Source of the DNA: Streptomyces lycii
GTDB lineage: Bacteria; Actinomycetota; Actinomycetes; Streptomycetales; Streptomycetaceae
Length of the DNA stretch: 39,255 nucleotides
Direction: 5' to 3'
NCBI RefSeq assembly: GCF_009735685.1
Contig: NZ_WHPN01000352.1
Coordinates: forward strand, 1-39,255
The notes under the pieces are model-generated. The model was not told where the DNA came from. It searched no databases and worked only from the letters and a program-made list of their open reading frames with translations. Made by a program: the position numbers and the translations under genes. Positions 15,897-23,036 of the stretch are shown piece by piece (positions within the stretch are counted from its first letter, which is position 1; each line of letters opens with the position of its first letter).

Positions 15897-16811
15897 GTGC
15901 CCGCACAGTCTGAAGTCATCGCCGCGCTCGACGCCCTGTGGCCGCCCGGCCGGGCCGAGCAGTGGGACGCCGTCGGCACCGTCTGCGGAGACCCGGACGC
16001 CGAGGTGCGCCGCGTGCTGTTCGCCGTCGACCCGGTGCGGGAGGTCGTCGACGAGGCCGTGGAGCTGGGCGCCGACCTGCTCGTCACCCACCACCCGCTC
16101 TATCTGCGCGGGACGACCACGGTCGCGGCCTCCACCTTCAAGGGACGCGTCGTGCACACCCTGATCAAGCACGACATCGGGCTGCACGTCGCGCACACCA
16201 ACGCCGACCGCGCCGACCCAGGGGTCTCCGACGCCCTCGCGGGCGCGCTGGACCTGCGGGTCACCGGCCCGCTGGTGCCCGACCCGGACGACCCCGCCGG
16301 ACGCCGCGGCCTCGGCCGGATCTGCGAGCTGGACGAGCCCGAGACGCTCGCCGGCTTCACCGCCCGGGCCGCCGCCGCGCTGCCCGCCACCGCGCAGGGC
16401 ATCCGGGTCGCGGGCGACCCCGGCCGGACGGTCCGTACCGTCGCCGTGTGCGGCGGGTCCGGCGACAGCCTCTTCGACGACGTACGCCGCGCGGGCGTCG
16501 ACGTCTATCTCACCGCCGACCTGCGGCACCACCCCGCCTCCGAGGCCCGCGAGCAGGCCCGGGCGCGGGCCGCCGGGGCGGACGCGGCGGTGCCGGCGCT
16601 GGTCGACGCCGCGCACTGGGCCACCGAGTGGCCCTGGACCGAGCAGGCCGCCGCCCAGCTCGACGAGATCTCCGACCGGCACGGGTGGAATCTGCGCACC
16701 CACGTCTCCCGTGCCGTCACCGACCCGTGGACCGCCCACGCGGCCTCCGACACGAGGCCCGCCGACGCGCCCCCGACACCGATCACCGACATCCCAGGAG
16801 CCCCGAACTGA
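15897..16811 (+). CDS. Nif3-like dinuclear metal center protein
   Basis: This 304-residue protein belongs to the widely conserved Nif3/YbgI family, which binds two metal ions in a toroidal oligomer. Bacterial members have also been described as GTP cyclohydrolase 1 type 2 homologues, but the physiological role is unsettled. Visible metal-ligand motifs include LLVTHHPLYLRG (His pair), HVAHTNADRADPGVSDAL (His and Asp) and, near the C terminus, DAAHWATEWPW (His and Glu). The short insertion-free length indicates the two-domain core only. The GTG start is supported by the leaderless -10 box. It is the first gene of an operon. The next gene's CTG start overlaps its stop, so the zinc-ribbon protein is translationally coupled, a pairing I recall as conserved in streptomycetes. 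Confidence 0.9.
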   Translation: MPAQSEVIAALDALWPPGRAEQWDAVGTVCGDPDAEVRRVLFAVDPVREVVDEAVELGADLLVTHHPLYLRGTTTVAASTFKGRVVHTLIKHDIGLHVAHTNADRADPGVSDALAGALDLRVTGPLVPDPDDPAGRRGLGRICELDEPETLAGFTARAAAALPATAQGIRVAGDPGRTVRTVAVCGGSGDSLFDDVRRAGVDVYLTADLRHHPASEAREQARARAAGADAAVPALVDAAHWATEWPWTEQAAAQLDEISDRHGWNLRTHVSRAVTDPWTAHAASDTRPADAPPTPITDIPGAPN

Positions 16812-17551
16812 ACGCCGAGCCAGCCGACCAGATCCGCCTCCTCGACGTCCAGGCCCTCGACGTCCGGCTCTCGCAGCTCGCGCACAAGCGCACGACGCTG
16901 CCGGAGCACGCCGAGATCCAGACCCTGGAGGCCGACCTCGCGCAGCTGCGCGACCTGCTCGTCGCAGCCCGGACCGAGGAGAGCGACACCGCCCGCGAGC
17001 AGACCAAGGCGGAGCAGGACGTCGACCAGGTGCGCCAGCGCGCCGCCCGGGACCAGAAACGACTCGACTCCGGAGCCGTCACCTCCCCGAAGGACCTGGA
17101 GAACCTCCAGCACGAGATCGCCTCGCTCGCCAAGCGCCAGGGCGACCTGGAGGACGTCGTCCTGGAGATCATGGAGCGCCGCGAGGCCGCCCAGGAGCGG
17201 GCCGGCGAGCTGGCCGGCCGGGTCGAGTCCGTGCAGGCCAAGGCCGCCGACGCCACCGCCCGCCGGGACGCGGCCGTGCGGGACCTCGACGCCGAGACCG
17301 AGTCCGCCACCAAGGAGCGCGAGGTCGTCGCCGCCTCCGTACCGGCGGACCTGCTGAAGCTGTACGAGAAGCTGCGCGTCCAGCAGGGCGGCGTCGGCGC
17401 GGCGCGGCTCCACCAGCGGCGCTGCGAGGGCTGCCGGCTGGAGCTCAACATCACCGAGGTCAACGAGGTCCGGGCCGCCGCGCCCGACGAGGTCCTGCGG
17501 TGCGAGAACTGCCGCCGCATCCTCGTCCGCACGGCCGACTCGGGGCTGTGA
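16808..17551 (+). CDS. coiled-coil zinc-ribbon protein
   Basis: This 247-residue protein has a long N-terminal antiparallel coiled coil (residues 10-180, rich in Glu, Lys, Arg and Ala heptads) and a C-terminal treble-clef/zinc-ribbon with CEGC and CENC (RRCEGCRLELNI, LRCENCRRILVR). The family is found across actinobacteria and related proteins are known as CdsZ/DUF164-type zinc-ribbon proteins. A nucleic-acid-associated role is suspected but unproven. I chose CTG at 16808 as start because AGGAG precedes it by 7 nt, the conserved NAEPADQIRLLDVQALD begins immediately after, and no ATG or GTG is available there. The CTG overlaps the Nif3 stop (CTGA). The next gene begins 4 nt after its stop. Confidence 0.85.
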   Translation: MNAEPADQIRLLDVQALDVRLSQLAHKRTTLPEHAEIQTLEADLAQLRDLLVAARTEESDTAREQTKAEQDVDQVRQRAARDQKRLDSGAVTSPKDLENLQHEIASLAKRQGDLEDVVLEIMERREAAQERAGELAGRVESVQAKAADATARRDAAVRDLDAETESATKEREVVAASVPADLLKLYEKLRVQQGGVGAARLHQRRCEGCRLELNITEVNEVRAAAPDEVLRCENCRRILVRTADSGL

Positions 17552-17555
17552 GCCG

Positions 17556-18785
17556 GTGAGCGGAGCGAAGCGGCGTTTCGTCGTCGAGGCCGACGGCGGC
17601 TCCCGGGGCAATCCGGGGCCCGCCGGTTACGGCGCGGTGGTCCTCGACGCGGTCAGCGGCGAGCCGCTCGCCGAGGCCGCCGAGTACATCGGCACGGCGA
17701 CGAACAACGTCGCCGAGTACAAGGGGCTCATCGCGGGGCTGCGCGCCGCGTACGCCCTCGACCCGGACGCCGAGATCCAGGTCCGGATGGACTCCAAGCT
17801 CGTCGTCGAGCAGATGTCCGGCCGCTGGAAGATCAAGCACCCGGACATGCGCCCGCTGGCCGCCGAGGCGAAGACGGTCTTCCCGGCCGAGCAGGTGACG
17901 TACGGCTGGATCCCGCGGGAGAAGAACAAGCACGCGGACCGGCTCGCCAACGAGGCCATGGACGCGGGCAGGCGCGGCGAGCGCTGGCAGCCGGGCGCGT
18001 CCTCGGCGGCCCTGGCCGCCGGACCCCGGCCGGAGGCGGTCGCCGACTCGGCGGAGCCGGAGGAACTGGACCGGCTCGCCGACACCGGGCCGGCCCTGCG
18101 GGGAACCGCCGCCGGGCCGTCCGCCGGGGAGACCGCGGCCGCGGGCTGGGGCCCCGACCTCGGCCCGCCCGCCACCTTCGTACTGCTGCGGCACGGCGAG
18201 ACCGCCCTCACCCCCGAGAAGCGCTTCTCCGGCAGCGGCGGCACCGACCCGGAGCTGTCGGCCGCCGGCCGCCGCCAGGCCGAGGCCACCGCGGCGGCGC
18301 TGGCCGCGCGCGGCACGATCCAGGCCGTCGTCAGCTCCCCGCTGCGCCGCTGCCGGGAGACGGCGGACACGGTCGCGCGCAGGCTCGGGCTCGACGTACG
18401 CGTCGACGAGGGCATCCGGGAGACGCACTTCGGGGCGTGGGAGGGCATGACCTTCGCCGAGGTGCGGGACAGCTACCCGGACGACCTCGACGCCTGGCTC
18501 GCCTCGCCGGAGGCCGCGCCGACCGGCGGCGGTGAGAGCTTCGCCGAGGTCACCCGCCGGGTCGCCCGCTCGCGGGACAAGCTCCTCGCCCGCTACTCCG
18601 GCCGCACCGTCCTGGTCGTCACGCACGTCACCCCGGTCAAGATCCTGGTCCGGCAGGCGCTGGGCGCGCCCCCGGAGTCGCTGTTCCGGATGGAGCTCTC
18701 CGCGGCGTCGCTGTCGGCGGTCGCGTACTACGCGGACGGCAACGCCTCGCTGCGGCTGTTCAACGAGACCAGCCACCTGCGCTGA
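17556..18785 (+). CDS. bifunctional RNase HI / acid phosphatase
   Basis: This 409-residue fusion has an N-terminal RNase HI domain (residues 7-137) and a C-terminal histidine acid phosphatase (residues 206-409). The homologous fusion SCO2299 of S. coelicolor was shown to have both activities. RNase H carboxylates are Asp13 (EADGGSRGNPG), Glu54 (NNVAEYKGL), Asp79 (VRMDSKLVVEQ) and Asp128 (HADRLANEAMD). They would hydrolyse the RNA strand of RNA/DNA hybrids. The phosphatase has the catalytic RHG (FVLLRHGET, His213) and the second His357 (VVTHVTPVK). The linker is Ala/Gly/Glu-rich. The phosphatase half resembles alpha-ribazole phosphatase/phosphoglycerate-mutase-like enzymes, so a role in cobalamin synthesis is sometimes proposed. 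The start is GTG 17556, with no strong ribosome-binding site, so translation is probably coupled to the gene before. Confidence 0.95.
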   Translation: MSGAKRRFVVEADGGSRGNPGPAGYGAVVLDAVSGEPLAEAAEYIGTATNNVAEYKGLIAGLRAAYALDPDAEIQVRMDSKLVVEQMSGRWKIKHPDMRPLAAEAKTVFPAEQVTYGWIPREKNKHADRLANEAMDAGRRGERWQPGASSAALAAGPRPEAVADSAEPEELDRLADTGPALRGTAAGPSAGETAAAGWGPDLGPPATFVLLRHGETALTPEKRFSGSGGTDPELSAAGRRQAEATAAALAARGTIQAVVSSPLRRCRETADTVARRLGLDVRVDEGIRETHFGAWEGMTFAEVRDSYPDDLDAWLASPEAAPTGGGESFAEVTRRVARSRDKLLARYSGRTVLVVTHVTPVKILVRQALGAPPESLFRMELSAASLSAVAYYADGNASLRLFNETSHLR

Positions 18786-18790
18786 GGCAG

Positions 18791-18808
18791 CCGGCGCGTG
18801 TGCGCCGG
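18791..18808. terminator. short hairpin after the RNase H operon
   Basis: CCGGCGC-GTGT-GCGCCGG is a perfect 7-bp stem that begins 6 nt after the operon stop codon. There is no T-tract. It is a likely weak terminator between convergent genes. Confidence 0.55.
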
Positions 18809-18920
18809 AGGGGCGGAACCCCGCGCGGCACGGGCCCGGCGGCGCCGTGCGGGGGGTTGCGGCGGTGTGCGTGCGCCGGCCGCGGCCGCGGGCCCGGGCG
18901 TCCGGCCGCCGAACCCCGCC

Positions 18921-19538
18921 TCAGCTCCCCAGCAGGGCGGCCTCCCGGGCCAGCCGCTCGATCCGGGCCCAGTCGCGGTCCCGTACCGCGTCCGCGGGCA
19001 GCATCCACGAACCGCCGACACAGGCGACGTTGGGCAGCGCCAGATAGGCCGGAGCGGTGTCCGGGCCGATGCCGCCCGTGGGGCAGAAGCGCGCCCGGGG
19101 CAGCGGGGAGGCCAGCGACTTCAGATACGCCGCTCCGCCCGCCGCCTCGGCCGGGAAGAACTTCATCTCCGTGACACCCCGCTCCAGCAGGGCCACGACC
19201 TCCGACGTCGTCGACACCCCGGGCAGGCACGGCACGCCCGATCCGCGCATCGCGTCGAGCAGCCGCTCGGTCCAGCCGGGGCTCACCAGGAAGCCCGCCC
19301 CGGCGTCCACCGCGGTCCGGACGTCCTCGGGGGTCAGCACGGTGCCCGCGCCGACCGCGGCCTCCGGGACCTCGGCGGCGATCGCCCGGATCGCGTCCGG
19401 TGCCGCCGCCGTCCGCAGCGTGACCTCGACGGCGGGCAGTCCGCCCGCGACCAGGGCACGGGCGAGCGGCACGGCGTCGGAGGCGTCCTCCAGAACGACG
19501 ACGGGGAGGACGGGCGCGAGGTCGAGCACGGAGGTCAT
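18921..19538 (-). CDS. eda: KDPG/KHG aldolase
   Basis: This 205-residue protein is a bifunctional 2-keto-3-deoxy-6-phosphogluconate / 4-hydroxy-2-oxoglutarate aldolase that forms or cleaves pyruvate plus glyceraldehyde-3-phosphate or glyoxylate. The TIM-barrel class I aldolase residues are present: Glu38 (AVEVTLR), Thr66 (VGAGTVLT) and the Schiff-base Lys126 (TEMKFFPAE), along with PGVSTTSE and the phosphate-binding GGIGPDT. The ATG at 19538 has AGGATG upstream. No phosphogluconate dehydratase (edd) or sugar kinase lies nearby, so the pathway context (Entner-Doudoroff or uronate/ketogluconate breakdown) is not set by neighbours. A perfect inverted repeat 30 nt upstream suggests dedicated repression. 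Confidence 0.93.
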   Translation of the reverse strand: MTSVLDLAPVLPVVVLEDASDAVPLARALVAGGLPAVEVTLRTAAAPDAIRAIAAEVPEAAVGAGTVLTPEDVRTAVDAGAGFLVSPGWTERLLDAMRGSGVPCLPGVSTTSEVVALLERGVTEMKFFPAEAAGGAAYLKSLASPLPRARFCPTGGIGPDTAPAYLALPNVACVGGSWMLPADAVRDRDWARIERLAREAALLGS

Positions 19539-19567
19539 GCGAGCATCCTGCCGGTGACGACGTACTG

Positions 19568-19587
19568 TGCGCAACGTGTATTGCGCA
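19568..19587. promoter_or_regulatory. TGCGCAA-N6-TTGCGCA operator upstream of eda
   Basis: A perfect 7-bp inverted repeat with a 6-nt spacer lies 30 nt upstream of the eda ATG. A further half-site-like CATGCAACGCAA lies just beyond it. The T/G-C-G-C-A-A half sites resemble operators of IclR/GntR-type regulators of carbon catabolism, but no such regulator is encoded in the window. Confidence 0.55.
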
Positions 19588-19659
19588 GCATGCAACGCAA
19601 CCGGTGCTGGGGTGCTTTCCGGGCCCGCCCGGCCCGGGACCCGGCCTGTCCGATCTGCC

Positions 19660-20185
19660 CTGTCCGTACGGCCTGTCCGTCCTGTCTTGGCCCGTCCGTC
19701 CGTCCTGTCTTGGCCCGCCCGTATCGGGCTGCGGTGCCGCGATCGGCCGGGCGGTCCCGCTTCGGGGCGGCGGTGCGGCTTTCCGGGGCCGGCCGGTCAC
19801 GGGGTTCCGGGGGAGGCCTGCCGCCCCGCCGCCTTCGGGCGCCCCGGGGCCGGCCGGTCATGGAGTTTCCGGGAGGCATGCCGCCTGCGGGCGTCCCGGG
19901 GGACCGGCCGGTCCGGCGTTCGGGGGGTCGTCGCTCCGGGCGTCCCGGGGCGGCGGATCCGGTGTTCTGGGGGAGGGGCTGTCGCTCCGGCGACGCGGGG
20001 CGGCGGGTCCGGTGTTCTGGGGGAGGGGCTGTCGCTCCGGCGACGCGGGGCGGCGGGTCCGGTGTTCTGGGGGAGCCTGGCGCTCCGGGCGTCCCGGGGC
20101 AGCCGGTTCGGCCTTGACCCGGGGGCGGTCGGTTCGGCCTTGACCCGAGAGGGGGTCGGTTCGGCCTTGACCCGGGGCGGCTGTT
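19660..20185. repeat. nested tandem repeats between yaaA and eda, no gene seen
   Basis: This 680-bp gap is filled with several repeat families: two copies of CGTCCGTCCTGTCTTGGCCC near 19675-19715, degenerate 60-bp units around 19790-19900, and three near-identical 50-bp units whose GGTGTTCTGG starts at 19961, 20011 and 20061. A 26-27-bp unit containing GGTTCGGCCTTGACCCG follows at 20105, 20131 and 20158. The frames through it encode only repetitive Gly/Arg/Pro residues with no ribosome-binding site. I see no gene. Confidence 0.85.
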
Positions 20186-20218
20186 CCGCTGGTTGCCGCC
20201 CCGCGTCGAGGCCGGGCC

Positions 20219-21019
20219 TCAGTGCAGCTCGGTGACCACCACGTCCAGGTTCCACGCCCGGCCCGGCCGGGTGGGCGCCTGGGCCTCCACGGTGTGGCCG
20301 AGCTGCCGGAGCGCGTCCACCAGTTCCGCCGGTCCCGCGGGCTCGGTGCCGGACGTCAGCAGGTCCCGTACGAGCCGGCCCTTCGTCGCCTTGTTGAAAT
20401 GGCTCACCACGGACCGCTTCTCCACCCCGTCCACCATCCGCGCGTGCAGCACCCGCACGGTCGCGGTCCGCTCGGCGACCTCGCCCTTCGGCTTCCACGC
20501 GGCGGCGTAGGCGGACGACCGCAGGTCCAGCACCAGGCCCCCGGCGGCGGCCTCGGGCAGCGTCTCGGCCATGGACCGGCGCCAGTACGCGCCCAGCGGT
20601 CCGGCGCCCGGCAGCCGCACACCCATGGAACAGCGGTACGAGGGAATCCGGTCCCCGATCCGCACCGCGCCCCAGAGCCCGGAGAAGACCAGCAACTGCC
20701 GTTCCGCCCGGGCCCGGGCGGCCGGATCGAGCGAGGCCGGGCCGAGGGCGTCGTAGAGCACCCCGGTGTAGATCTCGGCCGCCGGCCGGGCGGGGGCGGT
20801 GCGGAGCCCGGCGTTCTTGCCGATCTCGCCGCGCAGGCCCTCGCTGAGGCCGAGCACCTCCCGGGCCTTCTCCTCCTCGCCCTGGCACAGGGTGACCAGC
20901 TCGTCCAGCACCTCGGCCCGCGCCGCCGTCAGCCCCGGCAGCGAGAGCGAACCGAGGTCCAGCGGGGCCCCGGAGCCGCCCGCGGCCTTTCCTTCGGACG
21001 GCGGCAACAGCACGAGCAC
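20219..21019 (-). CDS. yaaA: peroxide stress protein YaaA
   Basis: This 266-residue protein belongs to the YaaA (DUF328) family, which in E. coli limits intracellular free iron during hydrogen peroxide stress and binds DNA. Family hallmarks are the N-terminal VLVLLPPSEGKAAGG, the central ALGPASLDPAARARAERQLLVFSGLWGAVRIGDRIPSYR and the C-terminal VVSHFNKATKGRLVRDLL. The length is normal. The GTG at 21019 follows GAGGAGATCACC, a strong ribosome-binding site with 6-nt spacing. The open frame continues upstream only as low-complexity sequence. It is followed by the long repeat-filled gap. A catalase or OxyR partner is not visible nearby. Confidence 0.93.
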   Translation of the reverse strand: MLVLLPPSEGKAAGGSGAPLDLGSLSLPGLTAARAEVLDELVTLCQGEEEKAREVLGLSEGLRGEIGKNAGLRTAPARPAAEIYTGVLYDALGPASLDPAARARAERQLLVFSGLWGAVRIGDRIPSYRCSMGVRLPGAGPLGAYWRRSMAETLPEAAAGGLVLDLRSSAYAAAWKPKGEVAERTATVRVLHARMVDGVEKRSVVSHFNKATKGRLVRDLLTSGTEPAGPAELVDALRQLGHTVEAQAPTRPGRAWNLDVVVTELH

Positions 21020-21034
21020 GGTGATCTCCTCAAG

Positions 21035-21072
21035 CGGTACAGCGATACGTCGGTACAGCGATACGTCGGTAC
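21035..21072. repeat. 16-bp direct repeat before yaaA
   Basis: CGGTACAGCGATACGT occurs twice in tandem (21035-21050 and 21051-21066), followed by a partial third copy. It lies 16 nt upstream of the yaaA start and could be a regulatory direct repeat or another intergenic expansion. Confidence 0.7.
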
Positions 21073-21279
21073 GCCGGCGCGCCGCGCCGGCGTCGCGGGC
21101 GGGGCACCACGGGGCGGGCTCCACGGGTCGCGCCGGCGATGGCACGGGCACCGCGGCAGGGCGGACGCAGCGGCGGCGCGGACGCAGCGGCGGTGCGCCA
21201 CGGCGGTGCGGGCCGAAGCCTACGGCCCGGTGGTCCGCCGGGGCACCGCGGAGGCCCGGGGAACGGGCCGGCGGGCCGG

Positions 21280-21549
21280 TCAGCCCGACACCCGCTGCAA
21301 CCGGAACGGCCCGGCCGATCCCGCGCCGAACATCACCGGCAGATGGTTGCCGAACGGCATGACCACGACCGGCCGGTCCCGGTACTCCCGGAGAAACTGC
21401 TCCAGCGGCTCCCAGATCAGCGTCCGGTAACCGGACTCGGTGTGCTGGGGCTGGAAGGAGAGGGACACCGACTCGCCGTCGGTCACGCTGACGGTGTCGA
21501 CCGGCAGCCACTCTCCGCCTATCCAGGACTCGAGACGAATGTATTCCAT
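21280..21549 (-). CDS. 89-residue hypothetical protein
   Basis: This 89-residue protein starts at ATG (21549) behind only a weak TTGAG. It has a mixed alpha/beta pattern with many aromatic residues (MEYIRLESWIGGEWLPVDTV, VSLSFQPQHTESGYRTLIWEPLEQFLREYRDRPVVVMPFGN, LPVMFGAGSAGPFRLQRVSG). No signal peptide, cysteine or metal motif is visible. The composition is less biased than that of the flanking spacers, which argues for a genuine gene. I recall similar short proteins in streptomycetes but no function. It is separated from yaaA by about 260 bp of G+C-rich sequence. Confidence 0.7.
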   Translation of the reverse strand: MEYIRLESWIGGEWLPVDTVSVTDGESVSLSFQPQHTESGYRTLIWEPLEQFLREYRDRPVVVMPFGNHLPVMFGAGSAGPFRLQRVSG

Positions 21550-21619
21550 GGCTCAAGGGTGCCCTGCGCCGCCGACCGGGCGCATCCCGCCCCCGGTGGC
21601 CGGCGGACGGAACGGGATG

Positions 21620-23032
21620 TTACGGAACGGCGGAGTCCCGCGGAACACTCGGTGCCGGAGGGATCTCCGGAGGCCGGGCGCCGCCGTCGGCGAGCCGTTC
21701 CCGGAGAGCCGCCACGGCCGTCCGCGGATCGTCGGCGTGGAAGCGGACGACCCGGACCGGCGGAGTCCGCCGGCCGAGCGGGCGCACCGCGGTGACGGGC
21801 TGGGACAGCTCCACCGTGACCGATGTCTGACTGTCCACGACCAGCGACAGCACGCCGTCCTCACCGGTCTCCAGCAGCCGGCCGGCGGCGAAGCGGCGCT
21901 CGTGCCGGACCGAGGTGATGCTCCCGGCCGGTATCCGCAGGTCGAACAGGGCCCCGTAGCGCACGCGCAGCGAGCCGTCGGCCCCGGCGACGTGCGGGCG
22001 CGTGACGCAGGTCGCGTGCAGCGCCAGCACGAACAGGACTCCGTACAGATCCAGGACCAGCACGATCGCGTCGACCAGCGGCCAGGGAATGACCAGCGCC
22101 AGCACGACCGTCTCGACGACCGACGCGAACAGCAGCAGGAAGATCATCGGTGCCTGTCCGCGTGCGTACCCCACCCCGTGGTCGCCCGGGCCGACACCGT
22201 GCGGGCGCCGGGCCACCCACCGGGCGACGCCCGCCATGGCGCGCAGCTCGTACACCAGCAGCCGCCGCACCGCGACCGGCAGAAGCTGCCCCGCCGCCCG
22301 GCGGAGCGCCGGTCCCCGGCCGTACCCCGCGCTCCGGGCGCTGCGGTAGTGGCGCGCCAGCAGGACCGCCTCGGCGGCCAGCAGGGCGAGCACGGCGGCC
22401 TCGGCGGCCACGACCGCCGCGGCCGGGACGCGAACCCCGGCGAGCAGGCAGACGACGACGGCGATCTCGGCCGGCAACACGACGGCGGCCGCCCACCTGC
22501 TCACCTTCCCGGCCGTCCCGGCCTTCCCGGCCGTCCCGGCCTTCCCGGCCGTCCCGGCCTTCCCGGCCGTCCCGGCCGTCCCGGCTATCGCGGGCTTCGC
22601 GGGCTTCCGGGGCTTCCCGGCGCCCGGTACCGCCGCGCCGCCGTCGGCAGCCGCAGCCGCTGACCCCGGCGCCCCGGTCCCGTCCGCCATGCCGGGAATC
22701 CCCCTTCCACCTGCTCCGCCCGGTCCGCCCCTGCCCGGCCCGTCTGCCCCGCCCGGCCGGTCTGCTCCGCCTGGTCCGTCTGCTCCGCCGGGCCCGTGTG
22801 CTCTGCCCGGTCCATGGCCTGGTCCACCGGCCCCGCCTCGTCCATGGGCCCCGCCTCGTCCATGGGCCCCGCCTGGTCCACCGGCTCCACCGGTCCTGTC
22901 TGGTCCATCGACTCCGCGTGGTCCGTCCGCCCCGTCCGCCCCGTCCGCCGTGGTCCGCGAGTGCTTCCGCTCGTGCGCGCGCCCCGTCTCTTCCGGCTGC
23001 TCGTGGAGCCCTTCGCCGTGTGTCGTCGTCAT
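21620..23032 (-). CDS. membrane protein with collagen-like N-terminal repeat region
   Basis: This 470-residue protein is translationally linked to the MerR regulator. Its ATG lies 4 nt beyond the MerR stop, and the shared GAGGAG is inside the MerR 3' end. Residues 30-155 are extreme low complexity (GGADGPGGADRPGG, GRGGAHGRGG), then TAGKAG hexapeptides (18-bp DNA unit), then two to four membrane segments (AAAVVLPAEIAVVVCLLAGV, APMIFLLLFASVVETVVLALVIPWPLVDAIVLVLDL) and a soluble C-terminal domain (SLRVRYGALFDLRIPAGSITSV). It resembles an actinomycete membrane protein with a PH-like or DUF C-terminal domain. The N-terminal half could instead be an expanded tail on a shorter protein beginning near MADGTG (about 22690). 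The function is unknown. Confidence 0.7.
   Translation of the reverse strand: MTTTHGEGLHEQPEETGRAHERKHSRTTADGADGADGPRGVDGPDRTGGAGGPGGAHGRGGAHGRGGAGGPGHGPGRAHGPGGADGPGGADRPGGADGPGRGGPGGAGGRGIPGMADGTGAPGSAAAAADGGAAVPGAGKPRKPAKPAIAGTAGTAGKAGTAGKAGTAGKAGTAGKVSRWAAAVVLPAEIAVVVCLLAGVRVPAAAVVAAEAAVLALLAAEAVLLARHYRSARSAGYGRGPALRRAAGQLLPVAVRRLLVYELRAMAGVARWVARRPHGVGPGDHGVGYARGQAPMIFLLLFASVVETVVLALVIPWPLVDAIVLVLDLYGVLFVLALHATCVTRPHVAGADGSLRVRYGALFDLRIPAGSITSVRHERRFAAGRLLETGEDGVLSLVVDSQTSVTVELSQPVTAVRPLGRRTPPVRVVRFHADDPRTAVAALRERLADGGARPPEIPPAPSVPRDSAVP
22504..22585 (-). repeat. 18-bp in-frame tandem repeat (TAGKAG)
   Basis: Four copies of an 18-bp unit alternate CCGGCCGTC and CCGGCCTTC and encode the hexapeptide TAGKAG in the membrane protein linker. 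The upstream 22690-22960 region also holds 18-bp units encoding GADGPG-type hexapeptides. Confidence 0.8.
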
Positions 23033-23036
23033 GCCG

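Noticed and set aside
22690..22960. Collagen-like segment as a separate coding gene on the plus strand
   Set aside because: Plus-strand frames show Pro-rich translation without ribosome-binding site. The minus-strand frame is continuous with the membrane protein.
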